DNA from: Muribaculaceae bacterium Isolate-036 (Harlan)
Lineage (GTDB): Bacteria; Bacteroidota; Bacteroidia; Bacteroidales; Muribaculaceae
Direction of reading: 5' to 3'
Length of the DNA: 64,000 nt
Assembly (NCBI GenBank): GCA_003833075.1
Contig: RIAY01000008.1
Location: 62,001 to 126,000, forward strand
Shown here one piece after another: positions 56,096 through 63,989 of this stretch. Position numbers and translations under genes: made by a program. Each line of letters opens with the position of its first letter. The first letter of the stretch is position 1. The notes under the pieces were generated by a model. That model was given only the letters and a program-made list of their open reading frames with translations, did no database searches and had not been told where the DNA came from.

Positions 56096-57115
56096 TTAAA
56101 TCTTCACCCGCAACATAATTGGATAGTGATCAGAGATATACTTAATGTTGTTGTATGGTTTTATTATTGTATTGAAATCTATAGTCTCTGCATTGCGGAA
56201 AAATATATGGTCAATGATACGGTTTGGAGTCATGGAGCCTGAACCGAAACTATTGAAAGAAGTAATTCCTGTCGCTGTGAGGTCCTTAGCCTCGTCTCTC
56301 GCATCTTTCATCCAGCCCAGCAATACTTCCCGCACCTGGGATCCATGTTTCGCCGTATTGCCGTTTTTGTCTTTCCACGAACAGTTGAAATCTCCCATCA
56401 GAAAACACAACATATCGTTTCCCGCCTTGACTTTCAGACGCTCCAGACAGAGTTCGGCACTAAGAATTCGTGCCTCTTCATATGGGGCGTTGTCATAATT
56501 ACTATTGCCGGCACGCGTCGGAAAATGAGTACCCATCGCAATGAACTCTTTACCGCTATTGTTATCTTTAAGGTGCACCCATACCGTCGCACGCATTTGG
56601 TTGTCACCGACATTGAAGCATCTTGAAGGAGAATCCGGAGTGAAACTGAGGAAAAAATGTCCCGATTCTATCAAGGAAAACTTGTCTTTGAGATACAACA
56701 TGACTATATTGGCACCCGAACCGGTACCGGTGTTGGGAATCTCCACGAATGAGTATTCCGTAAGCTTTTCCTTAAGATATTCACGTTGAGCAGTGCGAAG
56801 CTCCTGAGTTGCTATCACATCCGGCTGCTGATCCTTGATCATGGAAACGCAAGGCTCTTTGCGGTTATCCCATGATTTTGTGCCGGTATCACTTGAAGCG
56901 GGATAACGCATATTGAAAGACATTATCCGCAACTCGGCACTCTCCCCGGGAACAGGATCCGGTTCTGGTGTCGGTGTCGGCTCCTCGGGAGTCGGCTTCG
57001 GATCGGGAGTTGGAGAATTCGGACTATCTCCGCCACAGGAAGGCGCGATAGAGACCAGCGCGCAAAACGCCAATGTCGCCGTAAAGCGTAAGACACTTTT
57101 CTTAGTAAGCTTCAT
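56096..57115 (-). CDS. EEP-fold lipoprotein with proline-rich linker
   Basis: 339 residues. The lipobox is APSC (then GGDSPN), followed by a Pro/Thr/Glu linker of PTPDPKPTPEEP type (about 34-56), then an EEP domain with SFNMRYP, TQELR, GTHFPT, GDFNCS, RIIDHIFFR and SDHYP. The flexible linker lets the enzyme reach out from the outer membrane. It is the first gene of the long - strand cluster. Confidence 0.87.
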   Translation of the reverse strand: MKLTKKSVLRFTATLAFCALVSIAPSCGGDSPNSPTPDPKPTPEEPTPTPEPDPVPGESAELRIMSFNMRYPASSDTGTKSWDNRKEPCVSMIKDQQPDVIATQELRTAQREYLKEKLTEYSFVEIPNTGTGSGANIVMLYLKDKFSLIESGHFFLSFTPDSPSRCFNVGDNQMRATVWVHLKDNNSGKEFIAMGTHFPTRAGNSNYDNAPYEEARILSAELCLERLKVKAGNDMLCFLMGDFNCSWKDKNGNTAKHGSQVREVLLGWMKDARDEAKDLTATGITSFNSFGSGSMTPNRIIDHIFFRNAETIDFNTIIKPYNNIKYISDHYPIMLRVKI

Positions 57116-57292
57116 AATGTAGAGTTTTCAGTATTATTTTATGGTTCGTTAGCCAATGTGGACAAGTTCGAATTTCAAGGATTCCGAATGAATGGAAACC
57201 TCTTCTTTCTTCTTTCTTCCTTCTGCATATATTGACACCTCTACCCTTGATTTCCGCTAAGAGAGTGTTTTCCTTTTTAGATGTTATAAAAC

Positions 57293-57350
57293 ATTAAGTA
57301 AGTGTTCGGATTTAGAAACTGTTTAAAAACAAAAGTTAATTTGGGGTCGT
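57293..57350 (+). repeat. Repeat module with AGAAACTGTTTAAA, left of the KilA-N gene
   Basis: 57293-57314 matches the rc of 5508-5529 at 19 of 22 positions. AGAAACTGTTTAAAAA (57314-57329) also occurs as a direct repeat at 58529-58544. 57320-57350 matches 31464-31494 at 28 of 31. Confidence 0.6.
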
Positions 57351-57423
57351 AGGCTTGACGCAGGTTTCTTCCTGAGGTGAAGGAGCATAACTTATCTTGC
57401 GTTATGGAACTGATTTTGAATGG

Positions 57424-58236
57424 CTATTTCAGCAGTTTTCTATCGTTATCTCCGCTTTCAAGTACGCTCATCTGATGGATGGCGATTTGATTGAGCTTAA
57501 TCAGGCGTTCCTGCTGTGGCATTCCATGTTCAATAAACACTGCATTGAGATTCTCCATATTGGAGAGGCATATCAGTTCATTGATAGAGGCGTAATCCCG
57601 TATATTGCCTTTGAGGTCGGGATTGGCATCGCGCCACTGTTTCGCTGTCATGCCGAACATAGCCACATTCAGCACATCGGCTTCATTGGCATATATGATA
57701 CTTGCCTGAGCCTTTGTAATCTCGGCAGGTATGAGATTATGCTTGATGGCATCGGTGTGGATACGGTAGTTTATCTTCGACAGCTCGCGTTTCGCAGACC
57801 AGCCGAGTTGTTTCTGTTCCTCTTCCTTCAGGCGTTGGAACTCCTTTACAAGATACAGTTCAAATTCAACAGAGACCCAACTTGCAAACTTAAAGGCGAT
57901 ATCACGTTGAGCATATGTGCCACCCTCACGTCCCAATTTGTTTATAATACCGATTGCGTTTGTAAGCTCTATCCACCGACTTGGACTCATCGTAAAGGAA
58001 TTGGAGCCAGCCTCTCTCAAAATGGGGTCGAATTCGACCCCTTTAAAATCGGGATTGTTCAGGCTTTCCCATAAGCCAAGATATTCAAGGGTATTCTTCA
58101 CCCTCATCCAATTCTTTACTACATCTTTTGGCTCCACCGAGTTTTTCTGCCTTGCAATATCGGTGATACAGATATAATCAATGCCATTTTTTGACATTGT
58201 CCTTATTGTAGTATCCTTGACTATGATCTTGGCCAT
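57424..58236 (-). CDS. KilA-N domain protein
   Basis: 270 residues. The N-terminal KilA-N DNA-binding domain has the pattern ICITDIARQKN...VVKNWMRVKNTLEYLGLWESLNN and later SPSRWIELTNAIGI...GTYAQRDIAFKFASWVS. A C-terminal helical region of unknown role follows (QLGWSAKRELSKINYRIHTDAIK). KilA-N proteins are typical of phages and mobile islands. The gene lies between 16-base direct repeats, so it looks like an acquired segment. It may bind DNA; targets unknown. Confidence 0.85.
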   Translation of the reverse strand: MAKIIVKDTTIRTMSKNGIDYICITDIARQKNSVEPKDVVKNWMRVKNTLEYLGLWESLNNPDFKGVEFDPILREAGSNSFTMSPSRWIELTNAIGIINKLGREGGTYAQRDIAFKFASWVSVEFELYLVKEFQRLKEEEQKQLGWSAKRELSKINYRIHTDAIKHNLIPAEITKAQASIIYANEADVLNVAMFGMTAKQWRDANPDLKGNIRDYASINELICLSNMENLNAVFIEHGMPQQERLIKLNQIAIHQMSVLESGDNDRKLLK

Positions 58237-58494
58237 TGGATTTATCAGTTTCGTTTTATTCGCAGATAATCATTTTCATCAGATTTGTCAATAACGAGAG
58301 AAAAGGACACCGGGGTTTCCTCCCGATGTCCAACCACTAATCCACGTCAAAAATGAAACAAAAACATTGGCTTTACCCATTCTCGGATGCGTTCGGCATA
58401 GCTGGAGCAAGCTCCGCTATGCGCTCACTTGCACTAGAAGTCCTGACGTTGAATCTATTCGCAAAAGGCAGCCATTTAAGTTTCACACACATGT

Positions 58495-58526
58495 TTTGCG
58501 TATTTCCACTTTTTTATCTAAATTTG
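58495..58526 (+). promoter_or_regulatory. Consensus Bacteroidota promoter for the sugar kinase gene
   Basis: TTTG at 58495-58498, 20 bases, TAAATTTG at 58519-58526. Both boxes are perfect. The predicted transcript would begin near 58532, inside the AGAAACTGTTTAAA motif, giving an 18-base leader before ATG 58550. Confidence 0.7.
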
Positions 58527-58528
58527 TA

Positions 58529-58544
58529 AGAAACTGTTTAAAAA
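58529..58544 (+). repeat. Direct repeat, right of the KilA-N gene
   Basis: AGAAACTGTTTAAAAA, identical to 57314-57329 and in the same orientation. It lies 6 bases before the start codon of the sugar kinase. Confidence 0.6.
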
Positions 58545-58549
58545 TCCAA

Positions 58550-59419
58550 ATGCACGAAACCACACGAAATATCCTTATCGCAGACGGAGGGGCCACAAAA
58601 GTGGAATGGCTTCTTACAGATACTGATGGCAACACCAAAGCCTCTTTCATTTCTGACGGCTTTAACGTAGCACGTATCTCACAAAAGGACGCTGTGTCTT
58701 ATTTTTCGGATGTGAGAAAAAAGCTGGATCCGGCTGTCTTTATAAATGAAATCCATTATTACGGTTCCGGAGCGGCAACTCCCGAGATATGCTCTGCAGT
58801 CGAGAATGCAATCCGTGAAGTATGGAATCCGGAGGTGGCTGAAGTGCAGTCTGACATGCTTGCCGCCTGCCGGGTGACGGAGGGAACGCCGGGCATAGTA
58901 TGCATACTCGGCACCGGCTCCAATTCCGCTTATTTCGATGGAAAGAAAATGATCAGGAACATTCCGCCGCTGGGGTTCATACTCGGAGATGAGGGTGGAG
59001 GAACGGCTCTCGGCAAAAGATTGCTCGGAGACATATTCAAGGAGATAGCTCCGAAATGTGTGTGCGATGCATTTTTTAATGAAACCGGACTCAGCAAGGG
59101 GGACGTCATAGAAAAGGTCTACAGATCTGCAGCTCCTAATATTTTCCTGGCTTCATTTGTGCCTTTCATAAAAAAACACCTTGATAATTCTTATATCAAC
59201 TCACTGGTTAGGCAGGAGTTTCGGAGATTCATCTCGCGAAATGTGGCACGCTACGAGAATTCTCATTCATACCCGATAAGTTACATAGGTTCCGTGGCAT
59301 ATCATTTCAGAGACATCCTCAGGGAGGTAACAGAAAGTGAAGGCTTTAAAGTCGGACTTATCGAACAACATCCCATGTCTGGTCTTAAAATTTATCATTC
59401 TGGTTATCATGTCTTGTAA
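58550..59419 (+). CDS. BadF/BadG-family sugar kinase (N-acetylglucosamine kinase-like)
   Basis: 289 residues from the start MHETTRN, set by the promoter just upstream; a longer frame to 58367 is not conserved. The ATPase fold has ADGGATKVEWLLTD (phosphate 1), ILGTGSNSAYFDG (phosphate 2) and GFILGDEGGGTALG. In Bacteroidota these proteins phosphorylate N-acetylhexosamines. It is on the opposite strand from the polysaccharide cluster but next to it. It overlaps the GDSL gene by 11 bases. Confidence 0.88.
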   Translation: MHETTRNILIADGGATKVEWLLTDTDGNTKASFISDGFNVARISQKDAVSYFSDVRKKLDPAVFINEIHYYGSGAATPEICSAVENAIREVWNPEVAEVQSDMLAACRVTEGTPGIVCILGTGSNSAYFDGKKMIRNIPPLGFILGDEGGGTALGKRLLGDIFKEIAPKCVCDAFFNETGLSKGDVIEKVYRSAAPNIFLASFVPFIKKHLDNSYINSLVRQEFRRFISRNVARYENSHSYPISYIGSVAYHFRDILREVTESEGFKVGLIEQHPMSGLKIYHSGYHVL

Positions 59420-60065
59420 AAACATTCGCTTAATTCTGCTGGTATTCTCACTTATTATCCCGATGTCTGCGTTTCCTGACAAATACTGGGAGCAGAGAGT
59501 ATCTTTGTTCGATCACCTTCCCGTCACTGAAAACGACATTATATTTCTGGGTAATTCCATTACCGACGGAGGGAACTTCGAAGAACTGTTCAAAAGGGAG
59601 GATGTCAAGAACCGGGGAATAAGATCCGACATCATGCCCGGAGTGCAGAAACGGCTGGAGCAGGTTGTCAAAGGAAAACCCAGAAAAATTTTTCTGCTTA
59701 TCGGAATCAACGATGTGTCGCACGGTCACAGCGTCGACAAGCTTGCGGAAAGATATGAGTCGCTTGTCAACGAAATAAGACTCCGCTCTCCGGAAACACG
59801 ACTTTACCTCCAGAGTATCATGCCTATAAATAATGATTACGGCATATATAAGAATCTTAAAGGCAAAGAGAATACAATCGTGGAATTTAACAAGCGTATC
59901 AAAGAGATTGCGAAAAAAAACAATCTGACATATATAGACCTGTGGCAATTCCTTGCCGACAAAAACGGCAAACTAAAAAATAAATACACCAACGACGGCC
60001 TGCATCTCACCGGTCCCGGCTACAAGGCATGGACCAATGGCATACGCTCCTATCTCGATGAGTAA
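59409..60065 (+). CDS. Secreted GDSL/SGNH esterase
   Basis: 219 residues from MSCKNIR; a signal peptide or anchor ends near MSAFP. The SGNH blocks are FLGNSITDGG (nucleophile Ser), GIRSD, LLIGINDVS and NDGLHLTGPGY (Asp and His). The family includes sialate O-acetylesterase-like enzymes. Its start overlaps the sugar-kinase stop, so the two are translationally coupled. The probable role is glycan de-acylation. Confidence 0.87.
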   Translation: MSCKNIRLILLVFSLIIPMSAFPDKYWEQRVSLFDHLPVTENDIIFLGNSITDGGNFEELFKREDVKNRGIRSDIMPGVQKRLEQVVKGKPRKIFLLIGINDVSHGHSVDKLAERYESLVNEIRLRSPETRLYLQSIMPINNDYGIYKNLKGKENTIVEFNKRIKEIAKKNNLTYIDLWQFLADKNGKLKNKYTNDGLHLTGPGYKAWTNGIRSYLDE

Positions 60066-60157
60066 ATAAATAGATTATTTATTCGTTATTAATAAAAGCC
60101 CCTCGCCTTATAATTTCAAGAGAGAGGCAAAAACATTCAGAATACCCAATAACAAAG

Positions 60158-61072
60158 ATGATTAAGAAATACTTTAAACGCAGCTTAATATGCCTGGCGT
60201 TGATGTCTGCGACAATGATTCCGGCACGTCTGAACGCTGAAGTTATAGAAATCGAGCCTCTTTTCGAATATCCCGTAGCTCCCGAGGAGATCATATCGCT
60301 CTCCGACAAGAGCAACTGGCTGATGCAGCATTTCTGGGACAATATGGATTTCAAAAAAAAGGATGCCGTAAACCAGTCCGCGCTCAACGATGCCTTCCGG
60401 GTCTTCACCCTACCCATGCAATGGGCAGACAAGGCGGAAGTGGACAAGGCTGTAGACAACATGCTCTCGCAGATGGCAAAGAACCCCACTCTGCTGCTGC
60501 AGTTCACAAAAGCCGCTGAGGAGTCTCTTTACGGACAGAGGGCAAAAATCTGGATTGACGAGGTCTATGTAAAATATCTTGAGTCATTCCTGAAAAACAA
60601 AAAAATCTCCGACAGCCGCAAGATCCGCTATCGCAAGCAACTCTCGCAGATAAAGAATTCTCTCATCGGAAACACACCTTCTTCATTCGATTTCGTAACG
60701 CCCACCGGAAATCCCGGCAAGTTCCAGCCTATCGGCGTGTTCACCATAATCGAGTTCGGAGATCCGGACTGCGATGACTGCCGTCATGCCAAACTCAAGA
60801 TGGAGACCGACATGAAATTCACATCGCTCGTAGACCGGGGAATCGTGAACGTGATGTTCATTGTGCCCGACCCCATTGACGGATGGCAGACAAAAATCGG
60901 GGAATATCCGTCAAACTGGGTTGTGGGTGCATCTGACACTGTCTCTGACATTCTTGACATACGCAACACACCCTCTTTCTATGTCATAGGGAAAGACGGC
61001 AAAATCCTTGCCAAGAATATTTCGGTAGACCAGGCGAAGGCACTCGCACTGCAGCAGGAGACTGCCCGATAG
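60158..61072 (+). CDS. Thioredoxin-fold protein, DUF5106-like
   Basis: 304 residues. A signal peptide (to about 27) is followed by a helical DUF5106-like region (35-175), then a thioredoxin-like domain. The redox motif is Cys205-Asp-Asp-Cys208, and a cis-Pro lies in NTPSFYV. The protein probably works in periplasmic disulfide exchange. The first gene of a short + strand run with doxX and mnmA. Confidence 0.82.
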   Translation: MIKKYFKRSLICLALMSATMIPARLNAEVIEIEPLFEYPVAPEEIISLSDKSNWLMQHFWDNMDFKKKDAVNQSALNDAFRVFTLPMQWADKAEVDKAVDNMLSQMAKNPTLLLQFTKAAEESLYGQRAKIWIDEVYVKYLESFLKNKKISDSRKIRYRKQLSQIKNSLIGNTPSSFDFVTPTGNPGKFQPIGVFTIIEFGDPDCDDCRHAKLKMETDMKFTSLVDRGIVNVMFIVPDPIDGWQTKIGEYPSNWVVGASDTVSDILDIRNTPSFYVIGKDGKILAKNISVDQAKALALQQETAR

Positions 61073-61115
61073 TTCTCCCGGACTCCTGATTCATATCAAA
61101 TTCAAACATGATATT

Positions 61116-61610
61116 ATGATGAATTCTTTAAAAAAGATATATATACGCACCACAGGGTATTCATACACCAACATGGGGCGTCTGTTTCTGCGTCTGTTCG
61201 TCGGCATAATGATGATGCAGTTCGGCATCCGGCAGCTATATAATTTCGAGGCAGCTAAAGCGATGTTTCCGTCACTGTTCGGAATCGACCCGGACGTCAC
61301 ACTGATGCTGATGATTGCCATAGAGATAATATGCTCGCTTTTTATCATGGCTGGTTTCATGACACGCATCATGGCTCTGCCTCCTTTCTTCGCAATGATG
61401 GTGGCTGAGTATTATATTCTTCACGACCTCGTGAGCGAGGCTCCGTATATGCTGAGCTGGTCTCAGCAGGGATACGTTCCGGTCATGTTCATGGGGATAT
61501 ATTTTTTCATAATGCTTGTAGGTCCGGGGAAAATATCTGTGGATTATTTTCTTTCACTCCATTTCATACATTCCAACAACCACAGCGAATCAGAACTTGA
61601 AGAGGTATGA
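61116..61610 (+). CDS. DoxX family membrane protein
   Basis: 164 residues and four membrane helices. The family region reads GRLFLRLFVGIMMMQFGIRQL and EIICSLFIMAGFMTR. DoxX proteins are small inner-membrane proteins of uncertain redox or quinone function. Its stop overlaps the mnmA start by 4 bases (ATGA). Confidence 0.82.
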   Translation: MMNSLKKIYIRTTGYSYTNMGRLFLRLFVGIMMMQFGIRQLYNFEAAKAMFPSLFGIDPDVTLMLMIAIEIICSLFIMAGFMTRIMALPPFFAMMVAEYYILHDLVSEAPYMLSWSQQGYVPVMFMGIYFFIMLVGPGKISVDYFLSLHFIHSNNHSESELEEV

Positions 61611-62746
61611 GAATAGCGGTATTGATTTCCGGAGGTGTTGACAGCGCGGTAGTGGTCGACACTCTTTTCCGACAGGGACACGACCTGCATCTGTTTTACA
61701 TCCGCATAGGCATGGACAACGGCGAGGGAGACTGCTCCGCTGAGGAAGACATCGAGATGTGCTCCCTCATAGCCAGAAAATACGGTCTGCCGCTGAAAGT
61801 AGTATCGCTGCACGAAGAATACTGGAACCATGTAATGGCATATACATTGCGCACTGTAAAGGAGGGTCTTACGCCTCATCCCGACATGATGTGCAACAAA
61901 CTCATAAAATTCGGTTTCTTCGAACAGCGCTGGGGCAAGGACTTCGACAAGACCGCGACCGGACACTACGCCTCGATTGTGGAAAAGGATGGCAAATATT
62001 TCCTCGCCACGGCTGCCGACCCGGTGAAAGACCAGACGGATTTCCTCGCACAGATATCATACGACCAGCTTTCCCACATAATGTTCCCGCTCGGTGAATT
62101 GCCCAAAGCGGAAGTCAGGAGCAGAGCCGCTGAGGCAAAACTCCCAAACGCTTCCAGAAAAGACTCGCAGGGAATATGCTTTCTTGGAAAAATCGATTAT
62201 TCGGATTTTATAGAACGCCACCTTGGCACTAAAGAAGGACCGGTGATCGAAATAGAGACCGGAAAGAAAATTGGAACGCACAAAGGATACTGGTTCTACA
62301 CCATAGGTCAGCGTAAAGGGCTCGGTCTTAGCGGAGGACCATGGTATGTGGTGAAGAAAAACGTGCGCGATAACGTTATATATGTATCCAACGGTTTTGA
62401 TACGCGCAGACAATATGGACGTGAGATTCCGGTGGAAGAAATGCACTGGATCACGGAATCGCCCTTCCGCGACGGCTCCACATGCGAGAGAATAGCATTC
62501 AAGACCCGCCACTCCCCCGAGTTCTACGATGGGACCATCTCTATAAAAAAGGATGGCTCATGCACCGTAACTTCCGACTCAGACATTCAGGGAATCGCAC
62601 CGGGACAGTTTGCCATAATATATTCTCCCGACAGGAGACTTTGTCTCGGCTCGGGCATGATATCGGTTCCCGCGACATCACGCAGACACAAAAAGATTTC
62701 AACAGCTCATTCCAAAGAAGCTCTTAACGATAATGGAAAGATATAG
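61607..62746 (+). CDS. mnmA: tRNA 2-thiouridine(34) synthase MnmA
   Basis: 379 residues. MnmA adds sulfur to U34 of Lys, Glu and Gln tRNAs. The PP-loop SGGVDSAV is at residues 8-15. The catalytic cysteines are Cys96 (DMMCNKLIKFG) and Cys191 (QGICFLG), with the usual 95-residue spacing. The C-terminal beta domain is intact. Its 3' end overlaps the next gene by 14 bases. Confidence 0.96.
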   Translation: MRIAVLISGGVDSAVVVDTLFRQGHDLHLFYIRIGMDNGEGDCSAEEDIEMCSLIARKYGLPLKVVSLHEEYWNHVMAYTLRTVKEGLTPHPDMMCNKLIKFGFFEQRWGKDFDKTATGHYASIVEKDGKYFLATAADPVKDQTDFLAQISYDQLSHIMFPLGELPKAEVRSRAAEAKLPNASRKDSQGICFLGKIDYSDFIERHLGTKEGPVIEIETGKKIGTHKGYWFYTIGQRKGLGLSGGPWYVVKKNVRDNVIYVSNGFDTRRQYGREIPVEEMHWITESPFRDGSTCERIAFKTRHSPEFYDGTISIKKDGSCTVTSDSDIQGIAPGQFAIIYSPDRRLCLGSGMISVPATSRRHKKISTAHSKEALNDNGKI

Positions 62747-63347
62747 ACTGGAACTCGTAGGCATTACCTACAATCAGATTGAATCCGGGGTATATGCCGT
62801 GATTTTACGTCAGGCAGACGGAACCCGCCGCATTCCAATAATAATAGGATACCCGGAGGCGCAGGCTATCGAGTGCAAGCTGCAGGAGGTGGTGACTCCA
62901 CGACCGCTTACGCACGACATGATAATGAATTTCATGAATGAATTCGGCATACGCCTCAAGGAAATCGAAATCAGACGACTGCCGTCGGGCGTTTTCGCCG
63001 CAGACCTGATTTTCACTGACGGCACTCAGACTCATACTGTCGATTCCCGGTCGTCCGACGCGATAGCTCTCGCAATCCGCGCCGATGCTCCCATATATAC
63101 TTCTGCCGAAGTTCTCGATGAAGCGGGATTTGACCCCGAGGAACAGGAACGCGCCCGACAGGAGTCTCCGGCTGCCGGAAATCCGAAGACTCAATCAGCA
63201 AGAATGAAAGCGGCAAAAGACTCTTTGGAGATCCTGAGAGCAAGAATGCAGAAAGCTGCGGAAAAAGAGGATTATGAAGAAGCAGCCCGCATCAAGGCGC
63301 AGATAGATGCCCTTTCCGACAATGGAATGAATAATACAGACGAATAA
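62733..63347 (+). CDS. Bifunctional nuclease family (DUF151) protein with UVR motif
   Basis: 204 residues. The N-terminal BFN/DUF151 domain is seen in IPIIIGYPEAQAIECKLQ and TVDSRSSDAIALAIRADAPIY. A UvrB/UvrC (UVR) motif follows near 165-195 (LRARMQKAAEKEDYEEAARIKAQI). The family is found in plants and bacteria; nuclease activity in bacteria is not well established. It overlaps mnmA. Confidence 0.88.
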   Translation: MERYRLELVGITYNQIESGVYAVILRQADGTRRIPIIIGYPEAQAIECKLQEVVTPRPLTHDMIMNFMNEFGIRLKEIEIRRLPSGVFAADLIFTDGTQTHTVDSRSSDAIALAIRADAPIYTSAEVLDEAGFDPEEQERARQESPAAGNPKTQSARMKAAKDSLEILRARMQKAAEKEDYEEAARIKAQIDALSDNGMNNTDE

Positions 63348-63371
63348 AATTAAAAAATTATTCAAAAATAA

Positions 63372-63435
63372 TTGATTTTTCTAAAAATTTATTGTAAATT
63401 TGCATAAATAGATATTGCAAACTCAAATTTACAAT
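63372..63435 (+). promoter_or_regulatory. argR promoter with palindromic operator
   Basis: A weak TTGA at 63372, 19 bases, then TAAATTTG at 63395-63402. The same -7 box is half of a perfect 12-base inverted repeat: ATTGTAAATTTG (63391-63402) and CAAATTTACAAT (63424-63435). This is a likely autoregulatory ArgR or other dimeric-repressor site. Confidence 0.55.
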
Positions 63436-63441
63436 AATCTT

Positions 63442-63939
63442 ATGAAGAACCGGAAACAAAGAGTGGAATTGATGGTTGACCTGATCAAGAACAAATGCAT
63501 CGGTAGCCAGGAAGAACTCGCAAGATTGCTTGAGGAGGCAGGATACACTGTGACTCAGGCAACCCTCTCGCGTGATCTCAAAATGCTCAAGACCACAAAG
63601 ATACCTACTGACCGGGGCGGATACATGTATATTCTGCCCGACAGTAATTCACTGAAAGACAAATTGCTGGCTCGCGGTCAGCTACCCATAAACGCCAACT
63701 ACCAGAGCGGGTTTATTTCGCTTACATTCTCCAAGAATGTGGCTGTGATAAAGACCCGCAACGGATATGCGGCAGGTCTGGCATATGACATTGACATGAG
63801 CAATGCCCCGGAAATCCTCGGCACAATCCCTGGATCCGACACTATCATCGCCATTCTGCGCGAGGATGTGAGTCATGAAAAAGCCAGGGCGATATTCTCC
63901 CGTCTTTTGCCTCTTGACCAGAAAATTCCCACTTTCTGA
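63442..63939 (+). CDS. argR: Arginine repressor ArgR
   Basis: 166 residues from MKNRKQR, which follows the palindrome; a TTG start at 63415 would put coding sequence inside the operator. The winged-helix N-terminal domain holds SQEELARLLEEAGYTVTQATLSRDL. The C-terminal arginine-binding hexamer domain ends in the family GSDTIIAILRED. It controls arginine genes; an acetyltransferase and argG are common downstream in Bacteroidales, but they lie outside the window. Confidence 0.94.
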   Translation: MKNRKQRVELMVDLIKNKCIGSQEELARLLEEAGYTVTQATLSRDLKMLKTTKIPTDRGGYMYILPDSNSLKDKLLARGQLPINANYQSGFISLTFSKNVAVIKTRNGYAAGLAYDIDMSNAPEILGTIPGSDTIIAILREDVSHEKARAIFSRLLPLDQKIPTF

Positions 63940-63989
63940 GCCATGATCAGACAGCAGGGCAAAAAAATATCAAGTAATATTAAGTCGGT

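Larger units (their letters stand above)
58237..58549. other. 313-base intergenic region with hairpins and promoter
   Basis: Holds a hairpin at 58305-58331 (GGACA/TGTCC arms, followed by TTTTCT on the - strand), a second at 58396-58422 (GCATAGCTGGAGC and its near-complement), the BadF-gene promoter at 58495-58526, and the direct repeat at 58529-58544. No ORF was accepted. Confidence 0.55.

Noticed and set aside
57397..58074. 225-codon ORF on the + strand
   Set aside because: It is antisense to the KilA-N gene, whose protein has clear domain structure.
58367..58549. N-terminal extension of the sugar kinase gene
   Set aside because: A consensus promoter and hairpin lie inside it, and the extension is basic and not family-like.
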